DNA from: Odoribacter sp. UBA944
GTDB taxonomy: Bacteria > Bacteroidota > Bacteroidia > Bacteroidales > Marinifilaceae
Reading direction: 5' to 3'
Assembly (NCBI GenBank): GCA_002293375.1
Contig: DBDA01000048.1
Coordinates: 54,359 to 73,795, forward strand
DNA length: 19,437 nt
This document shows positions 9,170-17,035 of the stretch, piece after piece. The position numbers and the translations under genes are program-made. How positions within the stretch are numbered: position 1 is the stretch's first letter; each line of letters opens with the position of its first letter. The notes below the pieces were generated by a model that saw only the letters and a program-made list of their open reading frames with translations, was not told the origin of the DNA and made no database searches.

Positions 9170-9238
9170 GAGCAATTGTGTGAATAAGGAGTGGAAAATG
9201 CACATTATATCGGTAATTTGAACTATTTTTGGATCCGT

Positions 9239-9730
9239 ATGACAACGGAAGAGCAAGTCGTCCGGATCGAACAGTTTTTGCGGCAGGTGATTGTCGGAGA
9301 ATTGGGGAAGTTGGTACAGGCGGAACTGACTTTTATGCAGTTTGTACTGATGGGACAAGCGGTAGAAGTGCTGGGCGGATTTTTGGACAACCGGCCGATG
9401 AAAGCCAAGGGACAGGCAGCTTTGCGGTTTGCTGCGGCGATCGATCACTTGTTCGGCGGCCGCTACCGGGCATTGAACGATGGGAACTTCCTGTACTACA
9501 AATTCCGGAACCAGATGACCCATGCTTTGTTGCCTTCCCGCGACATCCGCCTCATCAACCGGGAGGAGCAGGCCGGGACAGCGCGGCATCTGGAACAGAG
9601 TGACGGGCAGTTGGTGTTTATTGCAGAGGTATTTTACCAAGACATCTGCACGGCGAGTTTTCGCTTGATAGCGTTGTTGAAAGAAGGAAAAATCAAACCC
9701 AAAAAGATTGTTTTCGAGGATGCAAACTAA
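9239..9730 (+). CDS. Protein of unknown function heading the DUF2520/KdsC/Maf/DPP11 run
   Basis: The start at 9239 gives 163 residues beginning MTTEEQVVRIEQFL; an in-frame GTG at 9191 would add 16 residues. I do not recognise the family. The protein is soluble and mainly helical, with no signal peptide or membrane segment and no recognised catalytic motif. A central segment (GGRYRALNDGNFLYYKFRNQMTH) is rich in aromatic and basic residues, and the C-terminus is Lys-rich (KEGKIKPKKIVFED). It overlaps the following oxidoreductase gene by 11 bp, which suggests translational coupling and a role linked to the downstream genes. Codon use and base composition match the neighbours, so it is probably a core gene of this lineage and not an insertion. 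Confidence 0.75.
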   Translation: MTTEEQVVRIEQFLRQVIVGELGKLVQAELTFMQFVLMGQAVEVLGGFLDNRPMKAKGQAALRFAAAIDHLFGGRYRALNDGNFLYYKFRNQMTHALLPSRDIRLINREEQAGTARHLEQSDGQLVFIAEVFYQDICTASFRLIALLKEGKIKPKKIVFEDAN

Positions 9731-10559
9731 ACGGATTGTATTGTTAGGGGCGGGGAACGTGGCGCATCACTTGGCGGCCGCGTTGTTAAAATCCGGTCTG
9801 AACCTGTGTCAAATATACAGCCGCAGCATCGAATCGGCCCGGGAATTGGGCATGAAAACCGGGATCACCTATACGACAGATCCGAATATTGTCTACCCGG
9901 ATGCAGACATCTATATTTTTTGTGTAAGTGATGATGCTTTAATTTCAGTATATAAAAGTATTAGAATACATGTCGGAGCATTGCTCCTGCATACCTCCGG
10001 AAGTATGCCGTTGGGGATTTTTGACTCTTGGGCCGGAGCGGTTGGAGTGTTCTACCCGCTTCAGACCTTCTCCAGGAAAAGAGATTTGGATTTCAGCGAA
10101 GTACCTTTGTTTATCGAAGCTTCCGATGCAAAAAGCCGGAAAGTTGTGCAGGAATTGGCGGAAATGCTTTCGCACCGGGTAAGGGAGGTGGATTCGGAAC
10201 AGCGTAAAATAGTGCATTTATCGGCGGTTTTCGCCTGTAATTTTGTGAACTACCTGTACCGGACCGCCGGAGATGTACTGGAAGAGAATGGTCTGGATTT
10301 CGCCCTGTTACGCCCGTTGATCCTCGAAACGGCCCACAAGGTGATGCTGCTCTCCCCGGAAGAGGCCCAGACCGGACCGGCCAGAAGAGGGGACGACAAA
10401 ATCCTGGCGATGCACAAAGGTTTGTTGAAAAAGGATAAAAAACGAGCGGAGTTGTACGCCCTCTTGAGCGATCTGATCAAAGAGGGAGCTCCCAAACCGG
10501 AAACCAAAGAGGATCCGGTAGAGAACGGAGAGCATCCATTAATGCTTACATTGTGGTAA
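9720..10559 (+). CDS. Rossmann-fold / DUF2520 NAD(P)-dependent oxidoreductase
   Basis: The likely start is the ATG at 9720 (MQTKRIVLLGAGNVAHHL), 279 residues; a TTG 12 bp earlier is a weaker choice. The N-terminus holds a dinucleotide-binding GAGNVA loop directly after the first beta strand, then an F420-dependent/6-phosphogluconate-dehydrogenase-like Rossmann domain with the second-strand motif IYSRSIESA. The all-helical DUF2520 domain occupies the second half, marked by HLSAVFACNFVNYLY and the QTGPARRGD loop near residue 220. Ketopantoate-reductase-like chemistry has been suggested for relatives, but the substrate is unknown. The gene overlaps the unknown gene before it and lies 18 bp before the KdsC-like gene, so it is part of the operon. 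Confidence 0.88.
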   Translation: MQTKRIVLLGAGNVAHHLAAALLKSGLNLCQIYSRSIESARELGMKTGITYTTDPNIVYPDADIYIFCVSDDALISVYKSIRIHVGALLLHTSGSMPLGIFDSWAGAVGVFYPLQTFSRKRDLDFSEVPLFIEASDAKSRKVVQELAEMLSHRVREVDSEQRKIVHLSAVFACNFVNYLYRTAGDVLEENGLDFALLRPLILETAHKVMLLSPEEAQTGPARRGDDKILAMHKGLLKKDKKRAELYALLSDLIKEGAPKPETKEDPVENGEHPLMLTLW

Positions 10560-10577
10560 TAATGAAAAGGATAGAAT

Positions 10578-11102
10578 ATGTTTTTTAAAGAAGAACTAAA
10601 ACAGATTAAAACGTTTATTTTTGACGTAGACGGGGTGCTTTCCGCCCAATCCATGAACCTCACCCCGGAAGGGGAATTGGTACGCACCTCCTGTGCAAAG
10701 GACGGCTATGCCATTATGTACGCCATCCGGAAAGGGTACCGGGTAGTCATCATCTCCGGCGGCGGAGCGCCGGGAATGGCGGAGCGGTTTCGGAAACTGG
10801 GAATTCAGGACATCTACCTGAAAATTGAGAACAAAGTTAAAGCTTTACAGGAAGTTATTGCCAAATACAACCTTGAAAAAGAGGAAATTATGTATATGGG
10901 TGACGATATTCCCGATTACAACGTCATGCGGATGGTTGGCCTGCCGGTCTGTCCGTCAGACGCCTGTGACGAGATCAAATCCATTTCCAAGTACATATCC
11001 GACACGGCAGGCGGCGACGGATGTGCCCGCGACGTCATTTCCCAAGTACTCAAAGCCCGGGGAGACTGGATGGACACCGCCTGTTACGTGAAAAGCATGT
11101 AA
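10578..11102 (+). CDS. kdsC: KdsC-like HAD phosphatase (KDO-8-phosphate phosphatase)
   Basis: At 174 residues this is the length of a capless C0-type HAD phosphatase, which works as a tetramer. The predicted reaction is removal of phosphate from 3-deoxy-D-manno-octulosonate 8-phosphate, giving KDO for lipid A core assembly. HAD motif I is FDVDGV with nucleophile Asp16 and general acid Asp18. Motif II is IISGGG with Ser60, the motif III lysine is Lys86 in IENKVKAL, and motif IV is MGDDIPD with Asp109/Asp110. The C-terminal GGDGCARDVISQVL matches the conserved GGxGAxRE tail that reaches the neighbouring active site. The residues after motif I (LSAQSM instead of LTDG) differ from the proteobacterial form, so a different sugar phosphate remains possible. 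It lies 5 bp before maf. Confidence 0.85.
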   Translation: MFFKEELKQIKTFIFDVDGVLSAQSMNLTPEGELVRTSCAKDGYAIMYAIRKGYRVVIISGGGAPGMAERFRKLGIQDIYLKIENKVKALQEVIAKYNLEKEEIMYMGDDIPDYNVMRMVGLPVCPSDACDEIKSISKYISDTAGGDGCARDVISQVLKARGDWMDTACYVKSM

Positions 11103-11107
11103 TCGGG

Positions 11108-11683
11108 ATGGAGTACAAATTGATATTAGCCTCAGCCTCGCCCCGGCGGCAACAATTGCTCCGGGAGGCCGGATTTGCCTTTGAAGTCCGGTTAAAAGAG
11201 GTCGAAGAGGTCTATCCACCGGAATTGCCGGCGGAGCAAGTGCCGGAATACCTGGCCCGGTTGAAGGCGGAGCCGTTCCGGAGCGAACTGCGGGCCGGAG
11301 AGTGTCTGATCACAGCGGATACCATTGTTTGTTTGGAAGGTGTTCCGTTGGGCAAACCGGCGGACCGGGCGGATGCCATCCGGATGCTCGGCGCGTTGTC
11401 CGGCCGGAAACACACGGTGATCTCTGGCGTCTGTCTGACAGCCGCCGACAGGCAAAAATCCTGGTCGGTTGCTACCGATGTCTACTTTACCGGGCTCTCC
11501 ATTGAAGAGATCGAGCATTACATAGATACCTGCAAACCATTTGATAAAGCGGGAGCGTACGGCATTCAGGAGTGGATCGGCTACATCGGGATAGAACGGA
11601 TCGAAGGATCGTTCTACAACGTGATCGGACTGCCTGTACAAAGCCTGTACCGGGAGTTGAAAAAGTGGAAAGAGAACCAGTAA
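11108..11683 (+). CDS. maf: Maf-family nucleotide pyrophosphatase
   Basis: The start at 11108 (MEYKLILASASPRRQQLL, 191 residues) puts the family's signature S-x-S-P-R-R loop at the N-terminus; the frame extends upstream but only by overlapping the KdsC-like gene. The protein should hydrolyse non-canonical or surplus nucleoside triphosphates (dTTP/UTP type, YhdE-like) to the monophosphate. Key elements are ASASPRR (8-14), ITADT with Asp71, GKP with Lys83, LSGRKHTVISGV, DKAGAYGIQ and GSFYNVIGLP. All are intact. It is fifth-from-last to last in a run with no gaps over 20 bp: KdsC-like 5 bp before and the DPP11 gene 10 bp after. Confidence 0.93.
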   Translation: MEYKLILASASPRRQQLLREAGFAFEVRLKEVEEVYPPELPAEQVPEYLARLKAEPFRSELRAGECLITADTIVCLEGVPLGKPADRADAIRMLGALSGRKHTVISGVCLTAADRQKSWSVATDVYFTGLSIEEIEHYIDTCKPFDKAGAYGIQEWIGYIGIERIEGSFYNVIGLPVQSLYRELKKWKENQ

Positions 11684-11693
11684 ACTCAATACT

Positions 11694-13844
11694 ATGCAAA
11701 AACGAATTGGAATGATATGGACCGTTGTGCTGTTGCTTCACCTGACATGCAAGGCCGATGAAGGGATGTGGATCCCGTTGTTATTGAAAAAATACAACAT
11801 AGAAGAGATGCAGCGGCAGGGATTCCGGCTGACGGCGGAAGATGTATACGACATTAACCGGGCCTCTTTGAAAGACGCCGTGATCGGACTGGGGCGGGAA
11901 GGACGTCCTTTCTTCCATTTTTGTACCGCGGAGTTGATCAGCCGGGAAGGGCTTTTGATCACCAATCACCACTGTGCATACAGCCTGATCCAAGCGCATT
12001 CGACCCTCACCGATAATTACCTGGAACACGGTTTCTGGGCCTACGACCGGGCGGACGAATTGGAAAATCCGGGCATTACCGCCTCCATTCTGGTGCGGAT
12101 AGAGGATGTTACCCCACAGATCGCCGGGGCGTTAACAGCCGGTATGGACGAAGCGGAACGCACCAAAACAGTTGCAGATATCAGCCGGAAATTGGAGGAG
12201 GAGGCTGTAAAAGGGACGGACCTGCAAGCCAATGTAAAACCGTACTTTAACGGAAACCAATACTTCATGTCTGTTTTCCGGATATACCGGGATGTGCGTT
12301 TGGTAGGGGCGCCCCCCTCGGCGATTGGAAAATTCGGCGGGGATACCGACAACTGGAGCTGGCCGCGGCACACCGGGGATTTCGCTTTTTTGCGGATCTA
12401 TGCCGGACAAGACAACGAACCGGCCCCGTACTCCCCGGAGAATGTTCCGTACCGGCCTGCCACTCATTTTAAAATAGCGACTCAGGGAGCTAAGGAAGGG
12501 GATTTTACCTTTGTGTTTGGTTACCCTGCAACTACGCGGGAATACTTGACTTCCTTCGCTATAGAACAACTGGTAGAGGTAGAGAACCCGCACAGAACAG
12601 CTATCCGGACAGCCAAACTGAACATCATCAACCAGGCGATGAATTCGGATCCGTTGCTCCGGCTCAAATATTCCGCTAAAGCTGCCGGTGTAGCCAACAC
12701 TTGGAAAAAATGGCAAGGGGAGACCAAAGGATTGCTCCGTTTCGGTACGGTGGAGCAAAAACGCCGATTGGAGGCCCGGTTCAGAACATGGGCTACAGGG
12801 AGAACTCCTTACGACAGTGTGGTGGATCGTTACCGGGCGGTGTACCAAAAACGAAAAGAGTTGGTGTTGGCTGATGCTTATGCACAGGAAGCCGGCCTGG
12901 GAGGGGCGGAGATCGTCTCTTTTGCACGCTCATTGACAGGCCGGCTGGCCGAAATAACGGAGAACGACCTGCTGCCGGAAGCTATCCGGCAGACCATCCG
13001 TACCTTTTTTAAGGATTATGACGTCGCTACCGATCGGAAAATCCTGGAGGAGATGTTGAAATTGTACAACCTGCAACTTCCGGATGAATGGAAACCGGAA
13101 GCGGTGGCGGAAGCCGGAAAAAACAGCGGGTACCACTTGTACACAGAACAGTTTTTCCACCAGTCGGTTTTTGCCGATTCGACCCGTTTGCTGGCGTGTT
13201 TAGATCGCTGGAAAGGCACTGCGTTACAGGAGAAATTGAAAAAAGATCCGGCTTATCTGTTGGCTGCTTCGGTGGCGGATTTCCGACTGCTCCGGATAAA
13301 TCCGCCCTTGCAGGAGATCGAACGCCAACTCCGGGAATTAGACCGGGTATGGTTGACCGGACTGATGGAGATGCAGCCCGAAAAACGGTTTTATGCCGAC
13401 GCGAACTCCACCCTGAGGGTCGCTTACGGAAAAATAGGAGGCTATTCGCCGGCTGACGGCATCTTTTATAAACCTTTTACCACCTTGTCAGGGATCCTGG
13501 AAAAAGAGAACCCGGCCATTTACGACTACCAGGTTCCCCAAAAACTGAAAGAGCTTTACCGGAGCAAAGATTTCGGCCCTTATGCACAAGATGGTGAGGT
13601 ACCGGTCTGTTTTATTGCGAGCAACCATACAACGGGAGGGAACTCCGGAAGTCCGGTATTGAATGCGGACGGCCACCTGATCGGCGTAAATTTCGATCGG
13701 GCCTGGGACGGTGTAATGTCGGATCTGCAATACGAACCCTCCATCTGCCGGAATATCTCCGTAGACATTCGCTACATCCTCTTTATCGTGGACAAATTGG
13801 CCGGAGCAGGACACCTGATCCGGGAGATGGAGTTGATCGAATGA
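11694..13844 (+). CDS. dpp11: Dipeptidyl-peptidase 11 (peptidase family S46), Asp/Glu-specific
   Basis: A 716-residue periplasmic serine exopeptidase that releases N-terminal dipeptides with Asp or Glu in second position, feeding amino-acid fermentation. Residues 1-20 form a signal peptide and the mature protein starts ADEGMW, as S46 members do. The chymotrypsin-like triad is His93 (TNHHC), Asp229 (RHTGDF) and Ser651 (GNSGSP). Arg669 lies 18 residues after the nucleophile in NFDRAWDG; in Porphyromonas gingivalis DPP11 the equivalent Arg673 (18 after Ser655) sets acidic specificity, whereas DPP7 has Gly. The helical lid sits between Asp229 and Ser651. The gene closes the five-gene operon and is followed by a strong terminator. 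Family call is firm; the DPP11 subtype rests on Arg669. Confidence 0.92.
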   Translation: MQKRIGMIWTVVLLLHLTCKADEGMWIPLLLKKYNIEEMQRQGFRLTAEDVYDINRASLKDAVIGLGREGRPFFHFCTAELISREGLLITNHHCAYSLIQAHSTLTDNYLEHGFWAYDRADELENPGITASILVRIEDVTPQIAGALTAGMDEAERTKTVADISRKLEEEAVKGTDLQANVKPYFNGNQYFMSVFRIYRDVRLVGAPPSAIGKFGGDTDNWSWPRHTGDFAFLRIYAGQDNEPAPYSPENVPYRPATHFKIATQGAKEGDFTFVFGYPATTREYLTSFAIEQLVEVENPHRTAIRTAKLNIINQAMNSDPLLRLKYSAKAAGVANTWKKWQGETKGLLRFGTVEQKRRLEARFRTWATGRTPYDSVVDRYRAVYQKRKELVLADAYAQEAGLGGAEIVSFARSLTGRLAEITENDLLPEAIRQTIRTFFKDYDVATDRKILEEMLKLYNLQLPDEWKPEAVAEAGKNSGYHLYTEQFFHQSVFADSTRLLACLDRWKGTALQEKLKKDPAYLLAASVADFRLLRINPPLQEIERQLRELDRVWLTGLMEMQPEKRFYADANSTLRVAYGKIGGYSPADGIFYKPFTTLSGILEKENPAIYDYQVPQKLKELYRSKDFGPYAQDGEVPVCFIASNHTTGGNSGSPVLNADGHLIGVNFDRAWDGVMSDLQYEPSICRNISVDIRYILFIVDKLAGAGHLIREMELIE

Positions 13845-13874
13845 CGGTTCGAAAAGTGCTACAGCATCTACAAC

Positions 13875-13903
13875 ACAAAAGCAGGCCGAAAGCCTGCTTT
13901 TGT
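13875..13903. terminator. Strong bidirectional rho-independent terminator
   Basis: A perfect 12-bp stem (13875-13886 with 13892-13903) closed by the 5-nt loop CGAAA, with A and T runs built into the stem bases on both sides. It lies between the DPP11 stop and the stop of the converging DUF4625 gene, so it probably ends both operons. Confidence 0.9.
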
Positions 13904-13942
13904 TCCATGTGGGCAATACGCCTTCACGCTGCGCAATCGCAA

Positions 13943-14446
13943 TCAATGGTCATGACCGTGGCCGGGCTCTCCTTCATCTTCTTCCGTAGCCAGGACAATG
14001 TTGCGCGTGGCCAATGACTCATTGCCTGCGGCATCCGTACAGTAAACCATAAAGTGGTACTTACCCGGCTTTGTGTTGGCAGGGATCACAATTTTGTGGT
14101 GGTGTACGTCTTTATTTTTGTTGCCGGATATATCATCCGATAGAACAGCGTCATCAGACAGCCACGATTGGTCCAAATACACCGTTGTATCCGGTTCCGC
14201 TCTGCTCAAAACCGCCGCATGGGTATGGGTATGTCCGTCGTTGTTGGGATGGATGTTGATCCGGTACTGTTTCAACATCACATCGTCCTCTAACTCCATA
14301 TCCAAATGGACACCCTCTCCAATGTGCAGGGTATCTCCATTGGCGGGAGCTATCAGGTTAATAACCGGTTTGGTCGTGTCGCCATCTTCGTCGTTACAGG
14401 CGGCAAATAGTACACAAGAGAGTGCCAACAAATAGATCGTTTTCAT
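13943..14446 (-). CDS. His-rich DUF4625-type lipoprotein, probable surface metal-binding partner of the TonB receptor
   Basis: A 167-residue lipoprotein with signal peptide MKTIYLLALSCVLFAAC (lipid Cys17). The residues after it, NDEDGD, are acidic like the export signal that sends Bacteroidota lipoproteins to the cell surface. The body is an Ig-like beta domain of the DUF4625 type (PVINLIAPANGDTLHIGEG ... PGKYHFMVYCTDAAGNES). Histidines cluster in three places: DGHTHTHAAV, DVHHHK and the C-terminal GHGHDH. They are well suited to binding zinc, copper or nickel. The start codon overlaps the stop of the TonB-receptor gene as ATGA, a sign of translational coupling. I infer that it captures or hands over a metal ion to the receptor; the family's biochemical role is not established. 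Confidence 0.82.
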   Translation of the reverse strand: MKTIYLLALSCVLFAACNDEDGDTTKPVINLIAPANGDTLHIGEGVHLDMELEDDVMLKQYRINIHPNNDGHTHTHAAVLSRAEPDTTVYLDQSWLSDDAVLSDDISGNKNKDVHHHKIVIPANTKPGKYHFMVYCTDAAGNESLATRNIVLATEEDEGEPGHGHDH

Positions 14447-16599
14447 TTGATTTTTGTATTAAAAGGTACTTTAATAAATAACTGGAAATTTCGTCCCGGT
14501 TCGGGGATCTCTACTTTCCGGTAAAAACTCAGGTGATTAAAATATTTTGTGTTCAACAGGTTCTGGGCCGAGAGGGTGATTTCTACCTCGGTTCCCGCCA
14601 CTGGAACAGTCGCAGTGGCTCCCATATTCCACAAATGAGTGCCGGGAGTCGGCTCTTCGTTCCGCGACTCCCTGTTTTGTGCAGTAATACTATGCAATTC
14701 GGCGTACAGGTGAACACGCTCCCGCTCCCAGGTCAGGACATTGCGTACAGAGGCTGGAGGCGAAAAGGGAAGCGGGATATGCTCGTCCAGATTGCGGCTG
14801 TACACGTACTCGCCCGACACCTGGTAATTCCACCGGCGCAGGAAATCGATCCCGAACTCCAGTTCCGCACCGGCAAACACTGCCTGGGCGCCGGAGTAGC
14901 GGTAGATTTGTCCCGCATGGGGCAGCACCGACCATTCGCCCGTCGGTTGCAGGTAGATGTAGTTCCCGAACCAACTGCCGAACGGCGTCAAGGAGAGGTA
15001 GATCCCCCCGCGCTCATAGGTGTAGGAAGCGTCCACCTGCCATCCCCGCTCGGAATCAAGCGAAGCATCACCCTGCTCGTGCCGAAAGGTACCATGGTGT
15101 ACCCCGTTTGCCGCCAATTCGTTAGCGCCCGGCAAACGGAAACTGCGGCCGATGTTCACCTTGACCAAATGCGCCTCGTTCGGGTTCCACACCACCCCCA
15201 GCGAACCCGAAAAATCGCTGAAAGAGCGATCGACGGCATAACTTCGCCAGCGGTAACCGGCAATCTCCTCCTCGGAGTAACCCAATCGTTGCAGATACTC
15301 CTCCAAGTAGGGATCCCGGAAAGCCGCCGCATCCAACCGGCCGTAATCGTACCGGAGCCCGCCGCTGACGGAGAACTCCGGGCCGGGCTTCCAGGTGCTC
15401 AACCAAAGCGCTCCCGACGTCAACCGGTTGTACTCCGGTACCAAAAACGAATAGCCTGCGATGCGGTTCTGCTGGTACTGTAAATCCCAACCCACCGTAT
15501 GTTCCCATTCTTCGGAGCCGAATGTTTTCCATTTGACGGAAGAACTGAACGTATGGAGCGAAAACTCCAACTCCTTGTCCGGGTCGGTGAGGGGCGGAGG
15601 CTGTGTTCCGTAGTGGGTGTGAAAACGGCTCAACTCTTTGCGGTGGTTGTTCTGGTACCCGATGTCCCAAAACCCGATGCTTTCCTCCCACATATACTGT
15701 TGGCGGGAAGTCATCTTCAGGTGGTTCACCGTGCTGTACGGCAATTCGATGTTTCGCGCGTCGCCGTCGTCCTTCAACCGGTTCCCGTCGGGCATACCGT
15801 GCGCACCCATAAAGAACCCTACCTTCTGGTATGCATTGCTGACCGCCAGGTTGGCGTAATAGTGCCCCTTCCGGTAAGCGGAAAACAGGCTTGCATCGCG
15901 CTCGAATCCGGCGGTATTTTTCAACCTTCTCTTTTCGATGGGCAGGCGTTGCGTCAGGTAAACAATGGTGTCGGTAGGTACGTGGTAATCCCCGAAGTGT
16001 TGCTCGGAAAAACGGAACCTGGCGTACCAGTTGTTCCGTTTCAGGCCCACCATCAGCGAACCGCCCAGCGTTCCGTTCACGCTTTTGCCCAACAACGCCG
16101 CTTCTCCGAAGAGTTGGTTTTCGGCAGGAGGGAAGGGGTGGGTGATCTCGATCACTCCGCCCATGGCATCGCTCCCGTACAACAGGGAAGCCGGCCCTTT
16201 GCGGATCATCACGCGCTCCACACCGAACGCGTCAATCTCCAGGCCGTGGTCGGCGCCCCACTGTTGCCCCTCTTGCTTGATACCGTTCTCCGTCACCGAA
16301 ATACGGTTAAAACCCATACCCCGGATCACGGGCTTGGAAAAACCCGAACCGATGTTCATGGAATGAATACCCGGAATGTGCTGTAAGGTATGCATCAAAT
16401 TGCCCGTAAAATGTTCGCTGAGAAAAGTTTCGTCCACTATCTCAACCGGTTGCGCCGAACGGAGATGGTTCGTTCGCTTGTAGGAATCACTTACGGAAAC
16501 CTCCTCCAACCCGATGATTTTCATGGTATCTACCTCCTGCGCTGTTGCGGACAGCGTACACACCCACAGCAGCATAACCGGAATAACTCCGATTTGCAT
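14443..16599 (-). CDS. TonB-dependent outer-membrane receptor, ZnuD-like (probable metal uptake)
   Basis: The likely start at 16599 (MQIGVIPVMLLWVCTLSATAQE) gives 718 residues with a clean signal peptide ending at ATAQ; the longer upstream frame overlaps the preceding gene. There is no carboxypeptidase-like N-terminal domain. A TonB-box-like LEEVSVS follows at once, then the plug: TLQHIPGIHSM, KPVIRGMGFNRISVTENGI, GADHGLEID, RVMIRKGPASLLYGSDAMGGVIEI. The ADHGLEID step before the RKGPASLLYG motif recalls the DHAVxxDP step of zinc receptors such as ZnuD. The rest is the 22-strand barrel, with His-rich extracellular patches (SRFHTHYG, NGVHHGTFRHEQGD). The His/Cys-rich gene is 44 bp upstream and the His-rich lipoprotein overlaps downstream. 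The substrate is inferred to be a transition metal; a chelate or haem cannot be excluded. Confidence 0.9.
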   Translation of the reverse strand: MQIGVIPVMLLWVCTLSATAQEVDTMKIIGLEEVSVSDSYKRTNHLRSAQPVEIVDETFLSEHFTGNLMHTLQHIPGIHSMNIGSGFSKPVIRGMGFNRISVTENGIKQEGQQWGADHGLEIDAFGVERVMIRKGPASLLYGSDAMGGVIEITHPFPPAENQLFGEAALLGKSVNGTLGGSLMVGLKRNNWYARFRFSEQHFGDYHVPTDTIVYLTQRLPIEKRRLKNTAGFERDASLFSAYRKGHYYANLAVSNAYQKVGFFMGAHGMPDGNRLKDDGDARNIELPYSTVNHLKMTSRQQYMWEESIGFWDIGYQNNHRKELSRFHTHYGTQPPPLTDPDKELEFSLHTFSSSVKWKTFGSEEWEHTVGWDLQYQQNRIAGYSFLVPEYNRLTSGALWLSTWKPGPEFSVSGGLRYDYGRLDAAAFRDPYLEEYLQRLGYSEEEIAGYRWRSYAVDRSFSDFSGSLGVVWNPNEAHLVKVNIGRSFRLPGANELAANGVHHGTFRHEQGDASLDSERGWQVDASYTYERGGIYLSLTPFGSWFGNYIYLQPTGEWSVLPHAGQIYRYSGAQAVFAGAELEFGIDFLRRWNYQVSGEYVYSRNLDEHIPLPFSPPASVRNVLTWERERVHLYAELHSITAQNRESRNEEPTPGTHLWNMGATATVPVAGTEVEITLSAQNLLNTKYFNHLSFYRKVEIPEPGRNFQLFIKVPFNTKIK

Positions 16600-16643
16600 A
16601 ACTGTAAAAATTACGTGTAAATAAATTGTGTGTAAAGAAGGAA

Positions 16644-16970
16644 TTACACTGCGGGAGGCGCCCTGAGACTGTAAGAGAGCAGAAGAGGAGAGTAATTGTT
16701 GTCCCGGAGAGCCGGAACCGCTTCGTCGGTTGCAAGCACCGGCAACAGGGCCCCGCTTTCCGAAGCGGTTTCCGTAAAGGAGGCCAGCATGAAATGGCAT
16801 ACGGGACAAACGCTGCAATCGTGGTGCGCGTGCGCATCATCCGGGCAGGTCGTATGCTCCCCGGCTAAACAATGGTCGTTAATATGGGCGATTTTAACGG
16901 CAGAAGGCAAAAGCAGTACAGCTGCCAACAGCCATACCGTCCCAACCCAATGCCTTGAAAATCTTCTCAT
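16644..16970 (-). CDS. Small His/Cys-rich exported protein, first gene of the metal-uptake operon
   Basis: From the ATG at 16970 the product is 108 residues starting MRRFSRHWVGTVWLLAAVLLLPSA; a start at 16994 would fall in the predicted promoter, so it is unlikely. The first 24 residues are a signal peptide or membrane anchor. Just after comes a dense His/Cys region: HINDHC, HTTCPDD, AHAHHDCSVCPVCHF. The HxHHDCxxCxxC pattern is a plausible metal site, and small Bacteroidota proteins with this arrangement (DUF6769-type, from memory) precede metal-linked TonB receptors. The C-terminal half (SGALLPVLATDEAVPALRDNNYS) has no recognised motif. It leads the three-gene operon with a near-consensus promoter about 20 bp upstream. 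A role in sensing or buffering the metal is inferred from composition and position only. Confidence 0.7.
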   Translation of the reverse strand: MRRFSRHWVGTVWLLAAVLLLPSAVKIAHINDHCLAGEHTTCPDDAHAHHDCSVCPVCHFMLASFTETASESGALLPVLATDEAVPALRDNNYSPLLLSYSLRAPPAV

Positions 16971-16986
16971 AGTACACAACAAATAA

Positions 16987-17009
16987 GGGATCAAATATAA
17001 TCAAATCCC
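16987..17009. promoter_or_regulatory. Inverted repeat covering the -7 box: candidate repressor site
   Basis: GGGAT (16987-16991) and ATCCC (17005-17009) form a 5-bp inverted repeat with a 13-bp spacer. Total length is 23 bp, close to that of Fur/Zur-type boxes, and the spacer holds the whole -7 element of the uptake operon. The inner bases are not symmetrical, so support is modest. Confidence 0.35.
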
Positions 17010-17022
17010 CGTAAATTCCAAA
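16992..17022 (-). promoter_or_regulatory. Bacteroides-type promoter of the metal-uptake operon
   Basis: On the minus strand TTTG (17019-17022) is followed after exactly 19 bp by TATATTTG (16992-16999): both elements match the primary-sigma consensus of Bacteroidota fully. The predicted transcript start is about 15 nt before the ATG at 16970. Confidence 0.8.
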
Positions 17023-17035
17023 AACTTATTGCTCT

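Noticed and set aside
9224..9231. TATTTTTG as a promoter for the 9239 operon
   Set aside because: It matches TAnnTTTG but lies only 7 bases before the ATG and lacks a TTG element, so it would give a leaderless transcript.
9143..9640. N-terminal extension of the class IV aminotransferase frame by about 166 residues
   Set aside because: It runs antisense through the unknown gene at 9239, has no family similarity, and would make the enzyme far longer than its family; the divergent promoter-like box also lies inside it.
15499..16386. 295-residue plus-strand frame inside the TonB receptor gene
   Set aside because: Antisense shadow with no recognisable motif; the receptor is certain on the other strand.
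16600..16818. Longer start for the TonB-dependent receptor
   Set aside because: The extra 73 residues overlap the His/Cys-rich gene and would bury the clean signal peptide that starts at 16599.
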